A stretch of DNA of 64,000 nucleotides, taken from contig CM070517.1 of the NCBI GenBank assembly GCA_036346375.1, positions 47,588,200-47,652,199 of the forward strand, given 5' to 3'. This DNA is from Guadua angustifolia (Eukaryota; Streptophyta; Magnoliopsida; Poales; Poaceae). A program made the translations under genes and the position numbers. Every line of letters starts with the position of its first letter. The stretch's first letter is position 1. This document shows positions 43,888 through 57,176 of this stretch, in pieces. Under the pieces are notes generated by a model. It searched no databases and was not told the origin of the DNA. It saw only the letters and a list, made by a program, of their open reading frames with translations.

Positions 43888-46245
43888 TGAAGCAACTATA
43901 GAAACTATAGCTCCTAAAATTATGAAATAATTTCCACATACTCCTGCAGTCATAAATATTCAATTTTTACAAAAAAACATTTAAGGTTGAACTCAGTTTG
44001 AATTAAAAAGAAAGTATAGAGAGTCTCTTTCAGATAGAAAATCAAATAGCTAAAATTTGAATCAAATGTACTTCAAATTTGATGAAATCAATTTCTAAGA
44101 TCTTAGAAAGTGATATCCTTCCTAGTTATGTAAAAAGAACTCATATTTGTGCCGTGTTAAAATATTTTAATACAAGACCTTAATGTTCTGTTATGTAGAA
44201 AACATCGCGGATAAAAGTGAAATATCATGAAAATAGCTTTAAAAAGTCATCCCCTACTAATACCAAAAAAATGAGTAAGTAATCATGTTAAGTGTAGTCG
44301 CAAATTAAAAATGAAATCCAATACCCGATAATGTCAATCTTGTGATCATTTAAGCATTTTTGGCAACTCGTAATTGTCTAAATGCCATTATTAGGAAAGT
44401 TAGTCCAGAAACACTCTCCATTATATGTACTACTATAATCTAGAAAGATATTTTATTTAGGACTTACTCTGTATATAAATCACGCTTCTGCAAACACCCA
44501 TCTTGAAATAGTCGTGTAGAAAACTAAACCAACTAAGCATTTTCAGCTGCCTATAAAATAACTCGTCTAAACGTAAATTTTGTAAAGATCAATGTAGAAA
44601 CATTATATAATATATGAACTACTGTATTCTAGAAAAATATCTTATTTACAACTTGCTTTTCAACTAAATCTAGCTAATTCAAAACCCTTAAGTGTTAACC
44701 GTACGCTTCACTTTCTCGCCGATTCCGTATGACAGGAACTTTATAATGCCATGTAAGCTTTTTCAATGATAAATATAATGTCTCGTCTAAATCCTAAAAC
44801 TTATGAGATTAGTTTAGGAATGCTCTTCAAAGTATATGCTACAATAATATGAAGAAATAATCTTATTTTACCATGCTTTAAATATAAATCATGTTAGCAG
44901 AATAACCTTAAGTAATATGATTTCTGAACTTTAAAATATGAATAGTCGAACTCGGTAATAATGAAGAAATCTGTAGTTAATCTATTTGTATCACCTGAAC
45001 CTTCTTAGAATCCAGTAACCTAATCTATTAATTCTAACTTATTCAAAACCACTTTTTAGGCAAAATTAATTATGGATTAAGTCCTTTTCATCCATATCAC
45101 TCAATAAGTGGCTAATGTTCTAAATCTATTAATCTAAACAATTTTTGCATCTTGAATTCGTAAAATAAAATTAATAAATTCATAAAGAGCAATCCATGTT
45201 CCTTGTGAAGAGTCTTTATTTGTTTTGCTATCTATTTTCTTTTTGCCCTTGTTAATGATAGTTATTTGTTATATTTTCTATTGATCGACATGTAGAATCT
45301 GACGTCTCTGTCTTCGTCATCGCTATCGTTAGCCGCAATCCTCGTCTTCGTCGTAAACAGTGATTAAGCAAGGCAAGCACCCCTTTGATCATATTGATCC
45401 CAGTATTTAATTTTTCTTTTGTTTATTAAATTGTTTCATGCATGCGTTTATTTTCTATAAATTCGCTATTTTATGGTACTGATAGATATACCTGTTATAT
45501 CATGAAACTTCCTTGATATGTATGACATGTGAACCTTGATAACCATAGATTAAGGTTAGGCATTACTTAATGTCATCATGGGTATATGTGATTACATATT
45601 AATTATGCTTTAGAATAAATGAGGCAGATGATTATATCAAAATTGTTTTCCTGAAAATGTTGGAAATGATATTGTTGGTTACTGGTAGTTTAATAAAAAC
45701 CCCAAATAAAACTATGGTTTTGATGCGGGCGATTATTGGCAATAGCCGAGTGTGCAAAGGGAATTGCACGTAGTGTAGGGTGAAGTGTCGCCCATGTCGA
45801 ATTAAGGACCGAGCAATGGGACGCTATTGATCCAAGAATTCCGTACAACCATGAGGTCCGGTATGGGACTGTCGTAACCTATTATGTTATTTAGACATGG
45901 CTTTGCTCTTCGGAAGGCAAGAGCTAGCACATAATTCCGGTTTGGTCTGCTTGACGGGGTTTCTACTTACCAATGCAACGGTGTACGCCCTGCTGTGTTC
46001 AGAAACGCTGTGTTGGGTATGACGAAAGTGAATCCACGACTTGGGTGCATATTTTGTTTCTGTACGGCTACTTGTAGTTAGGGTGATGCACCCATAGAAA
46101 AATGTCCATTACGAGGATCAAATTTTCACCATGTTTGCACCCCCATAGCACAAGTCTATGCACCCACAAGTCATGTGCACCCCTCTTCGGTTTGCTGTAG
46201 CTTCGCCCCTGTTTGTTTCTATGGTAGGGTTAACGTCCCGGGCCA

Positions 46246-46710
46246 TAGCAACCGGCCCGGCCGTAAGGAATTGGTGTACTTAATTAAATCACAGAGCAAA
46301 CAAGTTAGTAATGTAGTTGTTTGCATCAAAATTTGGTAAGTATGGTTAATTTCGATCTTATTTAATTTCCAATGGATTGGTTGATTGAGCAGAAGAGCAT
46401 AGACCCGGAGCTGATGAAGAACGAGGCGACGCGGCTCCCGATGCGGCGGCTCGGCGAGCCAGAGGAGGTGGCGTCAATGGTGGCCTTCCTCTGCATGCCG
46501 GCGGCCTCCTATAAGACCGGCCAGGTCATCTGCGTCGACGGCGGGCGCACCATAACTTAACCAGTACATGCACCTATAGCTAGCAAGCTGCCTGCCACAT
46601 AGCTGAAATCAACAGGGTATCACGTGGCGTGGTGTGTGTAAGCAAGATTGACGTACATGTCCGTGTATTATGTTGTCAATGTGTAATCTATCCAATATTA
46701 AGCTTATTTA
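46246..46710 (+). pseudogene. Tropinone-reductase-like SDR, copy C (last exon only)
   Basis: Exon 46,393-46,560 (168 nt, acceptor GAGCAG) encodes KSIDPELMKNEATRLPMRRL, GEPEEVASMVAFLCMPAAS and YKTGQVICVDGG, the C-terminal part of the SDR fold, with an intact reading frame and stop. The 3' UTR runs to about 46,710. In front of the exon, 46,246-46,345 is the promoter-side sequence of copies A and B, placed in inverted orientation relative to the exon and joined at TTAAT (46,346-46,350). Exons 1-3 are gone, so this is a rearranged fragment. Confidence 0.87.
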
Positions 46711-47194
46711 GAATGATTTTTCATAAAAAAAAAACACAGCGATTTAAACAGATCGTAAATCCGATGGTTGATTTAAAGGATACAGATTCTAGAAGATTAG
46801 TGATAGTGGACGTCAAATCAACCTCCACGTACGTCATCAGCTGCATGCAGCAGGTTCCTTGGCTGTTTTGGCTCCTGCCTATATATAAAGGGAGATTTAG
46901 ATATTTGCTACTCTTCAATTTTAAACTTCGATGTTATGTACAAATTATGTCACTGGAGTGGCATTTTTTGTACATGACGTCGAATTTTCACGTTAAAGGG
47001 TGACAAATATCCAATTAATTCATATATAAATATATATAAACGATTATAACGCATGTACGTTCTCCCAATGGGATGGAATTAGCCATGGAAGTTCACATGA
47101 GCACAATACGAATTTTTCTAATACGACAGGACTAGCTATAAAATACACATTTCAAATTCCTGATGGGTAGAAAATCTACTATGACTCCAACGCA
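46711..47194. other. Flank of SDR copy C, nothing recognised
   Basis: 485 bp found only in the copy C flank. At copy B the matching ends (CTAAATAAGC and CAGCAGGGG) are directly adjacent apart from the copia insertion. It contains a TATATATAAAGGG box near 46,881 but no gene. Confidence 0.45.
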
Positions 47195-47305
47195 TACGAC
47201 CCCTGCTGTCTCCCTCTTTTTTAACGTGTCCACGCCTTGGGCTCATGCATTCGCTCACGATAAGTTTCTCTGATTTTTAACGTGTCAGCTTTAACTTTAG
47301 ATATA
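47195..47305 (-). repeat. Linked unit, copy 2, first part
   Basis: Inverted match to the right end of 20,670-21,062 (CCCCTGCTGTCTCCCTC to TTTAGATATA). The unit continues at 57,177 on the other side of the large Helitron. Confidence 0.85.
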
Positions 47306-48967
47306 CTAGGTAGTTTTTGCGCGCTACGCCGCGCACGTATACGAATATATGACAGTCGTGTTTGCATATATATAGGTATGAGCTGAGTGAAGAATTTGGT
47401 ACTAAGCGAAGAACCCAACGTTAGTTCGATATTGGTGCTCATATAAGAAAAGACATGGCCGATTGGCTAAAGAGGTATAAGTGTGTGCGATGATGGAGTG
47501 TCTTACGTAAGACTAAATTGGAAACATCGGAACTAATATAGTTTTGTTTATACTGTTGTATACAATATATATGGCCGGTTGAACGTGACATCTGAGTGAT
47601 GCTATGAGAAAACGAAGAGTTTTGAAAAATTGTGGGTCTGGGTTAAGCAAAATGAAGCGAGGCAGAGTTTAAAAAGGGTGCTGAGTAAATGTTTTTGTGG
47701 CAGAAAATCCGAAAACATGACTCTGAAATACGAAGTATAGTATGAGATGTAATATAATTTCTTAGTTCAGACAAGTCAAGAGATAATCAATAAGTATAAT
47801 CAAACACAAAGTAAAGTGTAACCAAGGACATGGATAAGTAAGAGTGCCATTAAGTATTCAGCAGGTACTATATTGGTGCAATATTATACAACAAAAGTAA
47901 ACCGATAGCAAAAGGACGGTGATTCTTTGATACGATTAGCTAAAAGGATAATCTGAAAAGTGCATCGATATTATAAAGATCGAATCGGCAAAAGATGATA
48001 GGTATAGGTGTATACATCATTTAAGTTCTCGGAATCGATACTTAACTTATAACCATAGTGAGAAACACACATAGCATAGAATTTGTTGCCGATGAAGACA
48101 AAATGGGTCGGCGAGCTTTAGGAACCCAGGTCTGCAATGGGTAGAGAATGCTTGGATGTGCTGCAATGAAGATAATAAATAAGAATGGAACTAATATGGG
48201 AAAAAGCTGTCTATGAGTCTACCTGTTTCAGTGCGAGTCAGGTGTTTTGCCCTGAAATAGTTTTCTCTTAGCGCTGGTTTTTCCTGTGATAACGCTGAGA
48301 TTATATATGCAAATAAGAAGACTGTTTCAATACTTTATCAGAGATGAGTACAGAAACCATGTACAGATGAATATGAAGAGGAACATAACTCTGTATGGTC
48401 TTGGGTAGTGGCGAGATCTGAATCGGTTGTACTGAACGATCTCTTGAGCAAAGTTTGTGTGGCAGATAATATCTGTAAGCAATAGAAATCAGTTCTGAAA
48501 TAATACTAAGACTGTAGAGTGGTCAATAAGAGGTGCAGGTCTGTTATCATAAAGGCTGATGTTAAGGTATGTAGTGCAGACTGATATTATAAAGACTGAT
48601 ATTATAAAGACTGATGTTAAGGTCTGAAATAATACTAATACTGTAGTGATTTACCCGGGCGATGGCGGTGTTCTCGAGATGAATCGTGATAGCTTCAATA
48701 TTTTTCGACATCATAGGTATATATGTTCAGATAAGGAAAATCCATAGATATAGGCGAAGATTATTCTGTATGATGTGTAGATTCTATCATAGATAATATG
48801 ATCAGTGAAAATCTAAAACGTCATAATTGTTTGGCTGTGAATAAATAATACAATAGTTTTTTTTGGCTGTATGTTAGTAAGTTCTGGCAGGATGGAATAA
48901 ATATGAAGCTGGTATAAACAGTGCGCAGGTAGAAAGATACAGATAACATAAATGTTCTATACAAAGA

Positions 48968-48999
<32 letters not shown>

Positions 49000-49036
49000 C
49001 ATATATATATATATGTATATATCTATATATATATGC
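48968..49036. repeat. AT dinucleotide microsatellite
   Basis: (TA)n interrupted by single C and G bases, just downstream of the last recognised RPA exon. Confidence 0.9.
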
Positions 49037-49074
49037 AGATCAAGTAATAAAACGAAGGAATAAGCATAAACCTT

Positions 49075-52000
49075 GGGAGATTCAGGAACGTCTTGGGCTA
49101 TATTAGTCAAGGCAGTTGGAGCTGGTGCCATAGGTTCATGGGTAGGGAGAAGCTTACTTTTCTCAGAGGTAATTGGATCAATATGGGTCTGAGATGAACT
49201 CAAAGTTGCACAATGCGTAGATTCAGCCAAGGGAATTGCTGATGCTGAAGATGTACTTCGGTTGTGGTAACTCTGTCCGCTTCGTGGCGATCCTGATTGA
49301 TCAGATGTTAAGGTATGTTGTGTAATAGTATCAGTACGCAGGGTAATAGGGGAATCAGAATGTTGTTGTTGATCGGTAGAGGTGCTTTCGGTAGAGCAGA
49401 GGACCGGTGAGGCAGTAATCAACTTGGTAAGATATTTTCATCCGTTGTAAAGCTCTTCGTGTTACTGAGACCTGCAGATCGTACTGTTTTCCAGATATGC
49501 GTGAGATTTGAGGCGGAATGAAGCCTTCAGGATCTTTACCAGATTTCAGAAGATGAAGCACTGAGCATCCAATTAGTTTTTCGGCTATTTCTGCAAAGAA
49601 GATAAATTCTGCTATGGAGGCTTCTGGTTTGAATATTTTGTCAGGATCGAGACCATGGATAGTAACCCGATATCTGTAGCAATTAAAATACAGAATAATT
49701 ATTAATACAAAGTGACATCAATGTACGAAAGGAATCAAATGTATAAAAAATAATAATATACCGGGGTTCAGCTGTTGCGGAGCCACACTTCGAGCATTTG
49801 TAGTTCTCTGCCTCAGAGTTAACCATTCTTTTGCAAATACTACATGCTAGGTACCACCATGGTTGCCCTGGAGCAAGTTCCAAGATAGCAATGCGTACAG
49901 CATAGCTATTCCCCTAGTTATATAAATATAAATTCAGTAATAAATCTAGGTTCTTAGATCTGGAAAGTATAAAGTAAAAAGAACGTTGTATGGTACAGGC
50001 AATGTGTACTTACGACAACATCATGTGGGTTAAGATTGGAAATCTGTTGGATGTGATGAGTAGGTTGTCTCTGTAGGGCTGCCTGTGGTGTCCATTTTAT
50101 CTCATGCGTTATATTTGCGGCACTAATATGTAGATAGTCGAGAATCAAGATAAATGGAATGATCGATGCTGTGACAATGATAAGGATAATAATATATATG
50201 AAAACATAAAGCAGTACAGCTACTTATTGGATTCTTAATGTTACAGTACATACTACAGGATAATATACTAATCGCTTAAATATGAGTTATTTGTTACTAC
50301 TGATCAATTGAATCCATAGCAAAGGAGGAACGTTTGTATCAAAGCACTAATGGTAATCATTAGTATGATCTAAATTAGGTGTCTTCAGTCTATTACTTGT
50401 TATATCTGTCCAATTCTCTATGTTTTTTGTGTCAAGTAACGTCACTGTGAGCATCATATTGTATTGTTTCCAATGAATTATAGGTATTACTGCAGGTCAG
50501 GCTATTTCTGGAACTATTTCTGTATGAGAAATCTAGCATAAGAAACTGTTGAAAAGTGTCCGATGAGCATCTAAGTGATATCTGATATGTGATTTGTCTA
50601 GACAAAAAGAAAGTAAGAATGTATATTATAGTTCTTTGTAGTATGTATTATGTTTGTTTAGTAGATATATTCGGTTTTCCTGATTTAATATCTTTTTAGT
50701 GTCAGGATTTTTTTTGGACGTCACTTTGGAAAAGAGATGAAGCTTTATTCCTGAAGAAAACCATAAATAATCTATGATACATGACTAAAACCTGTACGGT
50801 TCTTATCATAACCAATCGGACAGAGAAAAATGAAAGAACGATCGATATGTTCGAAATGAAAGAACAGACACAATTAAGGATTGATATGTATAGAAAGAAT
50901 AGCCTATAAGTACAGATTTTTACCTATCCAACAGTTCTTTTCTTAGGAATCAAAGGGTTTGTGTACCAGCGGCAGATAGTACTACCTTGGAGCGAGAGTT
51001 GTCCTGAAAAGAAGGAAAAGCTATTTGATATAGTGAGCGAAAACAGTATGTCATTTACCATCAATAACTTTCTGAGCTACGCAGCATGGTACAGTGAAAG
51101 GATAATGATACATTTGGATCCACAGTCATGGGCTATGTAATCATTAGAATAACCAAATAGGATTGGATTATGCTGTTTTCTGTATCTATATTAAATATCA
51201 GAACGAGTAGCACTGTGTGGTTTACGATGTTCCGAAACAAATTTTCTTTATATCTCTTTGATCAGCTATGTAACCGAGCATTGTTTGTTTATACTCGAAT
51301 ATTTATATTAGTGATGTATACAATCTAAGTTTACACTGCAGATTTCAGTAATAATAGTGGCTGGAATATGAACTGTATAATATGTCTATCATTATGATTC
51401 TGATATATATTCTAAATCAATATAGAAAGATGAATAAGGGCAGTATAGAAGAAAACACTTACCGTTATGCAGTTTTATTGTCAAACCAAGTATCAGAAGA
51501 ACTATTGGGCGTTTTTGTGATTCATGTTGAATCTTATCGACTTCAAAAGCGAATGCAGGCGGTCCCCATAATGTAATCTCCGCATTTTCTCTTTGATGAG
51601 GAAGTGTTAGTGTATCAACAGATACCAGATATGAGAAAAAAAAAGAGAACAAGTACTGAGGTTTTATAAGATGTGAACACGCCATCTGTGATTTCTATGT
51701 TTCGAATAGGCTTCGAGCACCTCGGCAAAGGATGTCTTTATATGCGAGATAGATGTAATAATTCCCAAAGTATCTATGTTCAGATAAGTGTCAGTAGAGG
51801 ATATGTGATAGATGAATAGGAAGGTTGGATTTTTTCGGGAATAGATAGTACCAGATAAAAGAAATCTGTCGTTAAGCCTGGTCCTAAGGATGTCGAATGA
51901 AACAGGGCAGCATGCATACATAGGGAATGTTTCTGGAGCAACAGGAACTTCTGTAATCTTTGTATGAGCAGTGAAGCGTGCCATTATAGTATTGTTAACA

Positions 52001-52350
52001 GGTCTATAAGTGGCACGCGCATCCGTAACTTCAAAGTATTCAATATAGTATATTGAGTCTTCATTTAGTAAAGGAGCGAAGCGTGGTATATGACGTTCTG
52101 GGATTTGTGCATCCAGATAGTAGCCTTAAAAGCGAAACATAATGTTATCTCGAGGAAGGTAAATGACAGAAGAATCAAAGTACTCAAGGAAACTATAGTA
52201 TAGGGCTAACTTTGTTCATCAAGAAAAACCAGTCAAGGCGCAGGATTTTTTCAGCTTGTTTTCATCCCTATACTCGAGAACCGTGTTACTCGACCCCGAC
52301 GCCAACGATGCGATTCCCGAGTGATATCCTTGAGTAAAGCGTAGCTCATC
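49075..52350 (-). pseudogene. RPA70-like single-strand DNA-binding protein of the Helitron
   Basis: Exons read right to left: about 52,240-52,350 (ELRFTQGYHSGIASLASGS, link uncertain); 52,127-51,665 (AQIPERHIPRFAPLL, YIEYFEVTDARATYRPV, FPMYACCPVSFDILRTRL, LNIDTLGIITSIS); 51,620-51,470 (ITLWGPPAFAFEVDKI); about 51,003-50,930 (LSLQGSTICRWYTNP); 50,135-50,012; 49,895-49,763 (WWYLACSICKRMV, YKCSKCG, a C-x2-C..C-x2-C finger); 49,678-49,432 (RYRVTIHGLDP). The 49,763/49,678 splice restores frame exactly (AEPRYRV). These are the OB folds and zinc finger of plant Helitron RPA. After KISYQV a one-base shift leads to an S/T/P-rich tail (49,422-49,080). Such RPAs are thought to protect single-stranded intermediates. 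The frameshift makes me call it a pseudogene, but much is intact. Confidence 0.8.
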
Positions 52351-52949
52351 TGTGTATAAAAAGTAAAACACTTAATGGATCAAAACATATAGAAACAATA
52401 GTAATCTCAGTACGGAAAGTACAGTTGTCAATGAACATAACAAATTAGTAGGATATAGAAAAAAACAGATAGGAAAGATGTACAAAAGCCTATATAAACT
52501 GGGATGTCTAAAGAAAGTATGAAAATATGAATAAATCTTGGTTGATCATGGCTGTGGCCAAAACGTATCTGCAGGACAAACAGAAAGTACCGAGATATGA
52601 GGTATAACAGTACAAAAACAGGAGTATCAATGTTTTATAGAGCAATACAGGTATAGCAATATGTGAAGGGCTGTATAGATAGTAAGGTACACATAATAAT
52701 TGCATATACTGAGTAGGTATTTGTAGAGCAGGGATAACAACCTTTACAATATGAAGGTTAGGGTAAAACATGTTCTGTATAATTAGACAGGTGGAATAAC
52801 GATATACAAAAGCGCTATTTTTTATTAGCAAATCAATATTACAGTAAGAGGAAGACAAAAATAAAGTAAAGTTACTAAAGAGAGTGGTAGAACGCTATAC
52901 ACAATGATCGAGAAAAATGCAATAATAATTAAACAAAAGCAAGGATCTT

Positions 52950-53490
52950 ATCATAGATTGTATTTCAAGTTGTTGAATTAGTTGTTTCAGGTCTTTTCCT
53001 GATAACCAGAACAAAGCACAACACCTATTGCAGACGTATTCAGGACCACCATAATACGAACGATCTTCATATGCAACTACAGAACAGAAGGTAATACAAT
53101 GAAGAAAGATGTTTGAGCACTATTAGTATGATGAAATAGTAAATGGAAGGGTACGAACAAGGATCGAGACAAGATGAATGACAAGTATACCTTTCAAAGC
53201 GTCAACGTATTCCTTAGGCAAAGAACAAATAAGAGCAGTGGATGGAGCAAATGGAATAATTACTATATCAGATGTTGAAGAAGATAGACAACAACATAAG
53301 AATCAATGTCATTGATAAAGAAATTGGTGCCAGAGAAAATACTAATCAAGGAAAAGAGAATAGAAAGGTAGCGATAAATAATATAATATCTGAATAACCT
53401 TGACTCGCAAGTTGTCTAGAAGAAGCAACCTTCGTCTCTTAGCTCGATTCTCACGTGCAATGAGCGGTGACACAATCAAGGCGAAATGGT
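52950..53490 (-). pseudogene. Helitron Rep/helicase N-terminal scrap
   Basis: Three short exon-like pieces on the minus strand: PLIARENRAKRRRLLLLDNL (about 53,400-53,470), PSTALICSLPKEYVDALK (about 53,193-53,250) and YGGPEYVCNRCCALFWLSGK (about 53,010-53,072). The last has the G-P-x-x-x-C-x-x-C-x-A-x-F/W-W pattern that precedes the Rep domain in plant Helitron proteins. The HUH nuclease and PIF1-like helicase are absent. Short and uncertain. Confidence 0.45.
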
Positions 53491-56400
53491 CCCTAAACAA
53501 AAATAGGGCATAGCTAAAACGTATTAGGCGATATGAGTCTGTACACAGGCAAAGAGAAAATAAAGCACTGACTTAGTACAGGCTGGCGCCAAGATACAGA
53601 GACAGAACGATTTTGTGCTCCGAAGAAACTCGTACGATCCAGATCATAAACAGATGATGCTGGCACAAAGATATGGTATAATAGAGTTAATATATCGGAA
53701 ATGAGCATAGGAAACAAAGCGATGCCAAATACATTGATAGGAAAGATAAGGACGACAAATGATGACAGAGGCTAACAGGGATTCTGGGACATGAACAGAG
53801 CATACGCTGTAAGCAAAAACCGGGAGTAAACAAAGAGCACACAGCAGCCAAGGCTCGCAGAGGACACAGAACATATATAAGAAAAATGTTATATAAGACA
53901 TACTCTTAATAAACGTAGAAGGATTACGCAGTACCACTGGAGAGGCGCCACATGAAGTACGGTGTAGGCAATCTATAAACCGTAAAAATGGGGGCATCAG
54001 GAGAGGAAATAGAATAAATTATGGGAATGGCGCCATGCCAAGAAGAGTATTCAGTACAGGGAAAACTAAGTAGGTGCCATGGCTTCGCAAGAGGAGCATG
54101 CAGTACGGAACAAAGTAAGCATATTCTATTTAAATATACGCTAGGATCCTGAACCAACCAAGGATGACGAAGGACACGTACCATGAGTAGGACAGCCGCA
54201 TTGCGGTTCCGACATAGGCATAGCGTCCATACAGATTACCTACATGGCGACTATAAAAGAGACATCTAACGAACTACGGTAGATCATCCGTCTGGAGAAA
54301 GGTGAGTACGTTTAAACACCAAAACACGTCAAGCTCAAACAAAATCGTTATTTAGGATCGGAGTACCGGAAAGCATACACACCGCGCATCAATATCATTA
54401 GAACAATACAAATGACCTGTAGTACACAACACTTTTTCGAATAAATCGATTGGAACGCATAGGAAAACTGTATGGTAGTACGGAAGCACATCCGGGCAGA
54501 GTAGCAAGTAATGAGACGCTATAATCCGATGGTATACATAGGCAAAAGACTAAACACTGACAAGACAAAGTAATAAGAAATACAGCGAAACAAAAAACAG
54601 AAAAAGAGAGCTTCCAAGGGCGCCTGCACAGTACAAAGGAAACAGCTACAGAAGCCCTCACTATACTGGATTGTACATATATAAGGTCTCCCAGCCAAAA
54701 AAGGAGGAGAAACTTTCCAAGGATCTTGGACTAAAGGCTACAGAGAGCGTAGAATGTTTTTATTCAGAGGATCACATATTTTCCAGCCCTCTTGGTAGGG
54801 AATTGGCAGAAGACAATAACGTAACTCTATAATATTTCAGGTATCTAAACAGCCTATAGGAACGCAGTTTTTGAACTTTGAAACTGTGTTCCTCAAATAG
54901 GTACTACTGTCGAGCATAAAACGTACCGGTCCAGATGGTTGTATTTTAATTAGTCATAAAACAATAAAATTTTTAATTATCCAGGTATAGGCACCACTGT
55001 TGAGTATAAAAGGTACTGCTCCAGATGGCTGTATTTTGAAGGTAGACATTGAAGATTACCCATGTATGCTTTTTTTTCATTTTTGCTACTGGAAAACTAA
55101 TATCATTCTCGATGGTAGGCTTATGATACTGTGTATGTTTTTTCTTATTTTTATTTTTGCCATCGAAAAACTAATATCGGCCTTGATGGTAGGCCATTAG
55201 CGGCAAAAATTTTAATTATTCAAGTAGAAGGGGCCGGGGGATTCAATCATGTAACAATGTTATATATATGCGCTTATCGGAGTTTCTGCAGCCAATGGTT
55301 CCAAGAAGGAAGTCTCTGGAGCTACTGGATTAGGCTACGTTGATCTCCCGAATAGACAAATAAGGAATAGGCTACGTTGATCTTCCAAATAGACAAATAA
55401 GAAAGGTAAAATCATTGGCATAGAATTCTTTCTAGCTATCTGTTGCTTACGCTTATTCCTTTCTTGTTTATATGTTCATGCTTGTGCCCTTGCGCCCACC
55501 TCTTGCACAAGTACACATATATGTAACAAAACACAGCATTATCATAGACACACACACATATATATATATATTATTATACACATTCTGGTCTCCTAACAAA
55601 GAACCAAGACAGCACACTATAGAATCTAACGACAAAGCCGACAATAGCAAACTCTATACATAATGATGCAGGCACAAGGAATAAGCAACACAAACAATGC
55701 ATGAACATATTAGTAACCTGTATAATATAAAGGCCTACCTTGGCAGAACCGTTGCTTAGCAGAGTAACAAGACAGGCGCAGAAGGCATAATCAGGACCAA
55801 ACGATGGAAAAATCCAGCCCTGTGTAGAATACACAAGAACAAACAAGGTAAGAACAATAGCAGGTCTAACAAAGTACGGAAACACAAATGGAAAAGCCGA
55901 GCGTAAATAGCATGTTTTTTTCCCATCTCTGCCATCGAAAAAAAACATTACTCCTGATGGTGTCCTTACGATAGTGCTGTAAAAGGCCAAGATCAAAGCA
56001 TAATTAGTCATAAACGGGAAAAACTATAGTTATTCAAGTAGAAGAGAATGGGAGGGGATTCAATTATGTAACAATGTTATGTGTCATATCGGAGACTTCT
56101 ACAGGCAAAGGTTCCAAGAAGGAAGCGTAGAACTCGAGCTCCAGCTAGATCGTCAAGAATCAGGAACAAAGAAGATACTCCAGGGGCGGTAACAAAAATA
56201 CTCAGAGCAAAGCGATAACAAAAATCGGAGGAATCCAGATGGCGTACTGCAGCGGAATCAATCGAAGCAAGAGAAATCGACCAAAGAACAGTAGAAAGAA
56301 AACGAAGGAACTATAGGAGATCCAGGGGCAGTAACAAAAATCGGAGGAATCCAGATGGCGTACTGCAGCGGAATCGATTGAAGCAAGAGAAATCGACCAA

Positions 56401-57176
56401 AGAACAGTAGAAAGAAAACGAAGGAACTATAGGAGAAACGAAACAGCTACCGTCTAGAACAAATCACAAGCGCAAAAGCATGGACATATACGGAAAATCA
56501 ACGCGGACATGGGTGGCGTGAGCTCCGCGCAGAACTCGAGCTCCAAATAAAAGCAATGAGACAAAAGCACTCAAAACTCGGAAGCACGTGAAGCGAAGAG
56601 GGGTAATGGTAGTAAAAGACCGCCCAGGCGTGAAGCCTCGAGCCAAAGTACAATCGAGAGGCGAGCATAGCAGGCGCGGCACCCGAAGCAGCGGAGGGGG
56701 CAAGAACAAGCCACAACGGCGACGGACCATCGGAACCAAATCGGAAAGAACACGAACGGGAGCCACACGAACGGGATTTAACCAGCTCTCGGCCCACAGC
56801 TCACGGAGGAATAACCAAAGACGCCATCGATACTAACGGAGCACAGCGAAAAACAAGTAACCCACAAAAGACACGAAGGCGAGAGTGGGCGGAACCAAAA
56901 GCGGCGAAGAGGAACAAGAAAGAAACCACGTCTCTAGAAGCAGCGCAGAGACTAAATAAATGACCGTGCGGCGTCAGGGAACGATGCAGCAGGCTAAATA
57001 AATGGCGCCTCGGGCAGCAAGGCAAAAGCAACTAAATAATGCTTTTGGACCGGAGCGGCGTCTGGGAACAAAGCAACTAAATAAATGACCGAACGGCGAC
57101 ACAAAAAGCGGAGGCTGGAAGCAATGGCGTGGCGCCTCCGATCGATCGGCGAGCTTCCACGCTTAATAGGGAAATA
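53491..57176. other. 5' part of the Helitron, no gene recognised
   Basis: Only short frames. There are local duplications: near 54,900/54,990 (GAGCATAAAA.GTAC..CCAGATGG), 55,095/55,165 and 55,333/55,370. The part from 56,400 to 57,170 is GC-richer and may be captured host sequence that I cannot identify. Confidence 0.45.
56216..56435. repeat. Tandem duplication, period 116 bp
   Basis: AACAAAAATCGGAGGAATCC to GGAACTATAGGAGA occurs at 56,217-56,320 and again at 56,333-56,436 with only a few changes. Confidence 0.92.

Larger units (their letters stand above)
41358..46080 (+). mobile_element. Second giant LTR-like unit, 3' truncated
   Basis: Starts TGTGACATCCCG and follows the order of 28,274-34,049: AT-rich start, CT/GC-rich block (42,360-43,040), tRNA-like module, AT-rich stretch, GGCAAGCACCCCTTTGATC near 45,370, then GCGGGCGATTATTGG and AATTAAGGACCGAGC (45,726-45,815). 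Counterparts of the last 1.3 kb of the first unit are missing. A 545-bp Helitron is inserted at 43,343. No reading frame of interest. Confidence 0.65.
47306..57176 (-). mobile_element. Large Helitron, about 9.87 kb, RPA-bearing
   Basis: On the minus strand the 3' end is canonical: hairpin TGCGCG-loop-CGCGCA (47,318-47,335), eight spacer bases, CTAG at 47,306-47,309, then T. The other end is set by comparison: the uninterrupted unit at about 58,545 reads TTTAGATATATCTGAGC, here split as TTTAGATATA and TCTGAGC. The minus-strand 5' end then reads TATTTCCCTATTAAG and not the expected TC, so it is mutated or truncated. It carries an RPA-like gene and a Rep fragment, but no Rep/helicase core, so it is non-autonomous. 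Confidence 0.8.

Noticed and set aside
48968..49036. Regulatory or replication-origin role of the AT run
   Set aside because: A plain dinucleotide microsatellite with interruptions, with no other supporting structure.
53514..54661. Hydrophobic minus-strand frames that look like membrane proteins
   Set aside because: AT-rich Helitron sequence read on the minus strand gives F/L/Y-rich products by chance; no splice or start context and no known motif.
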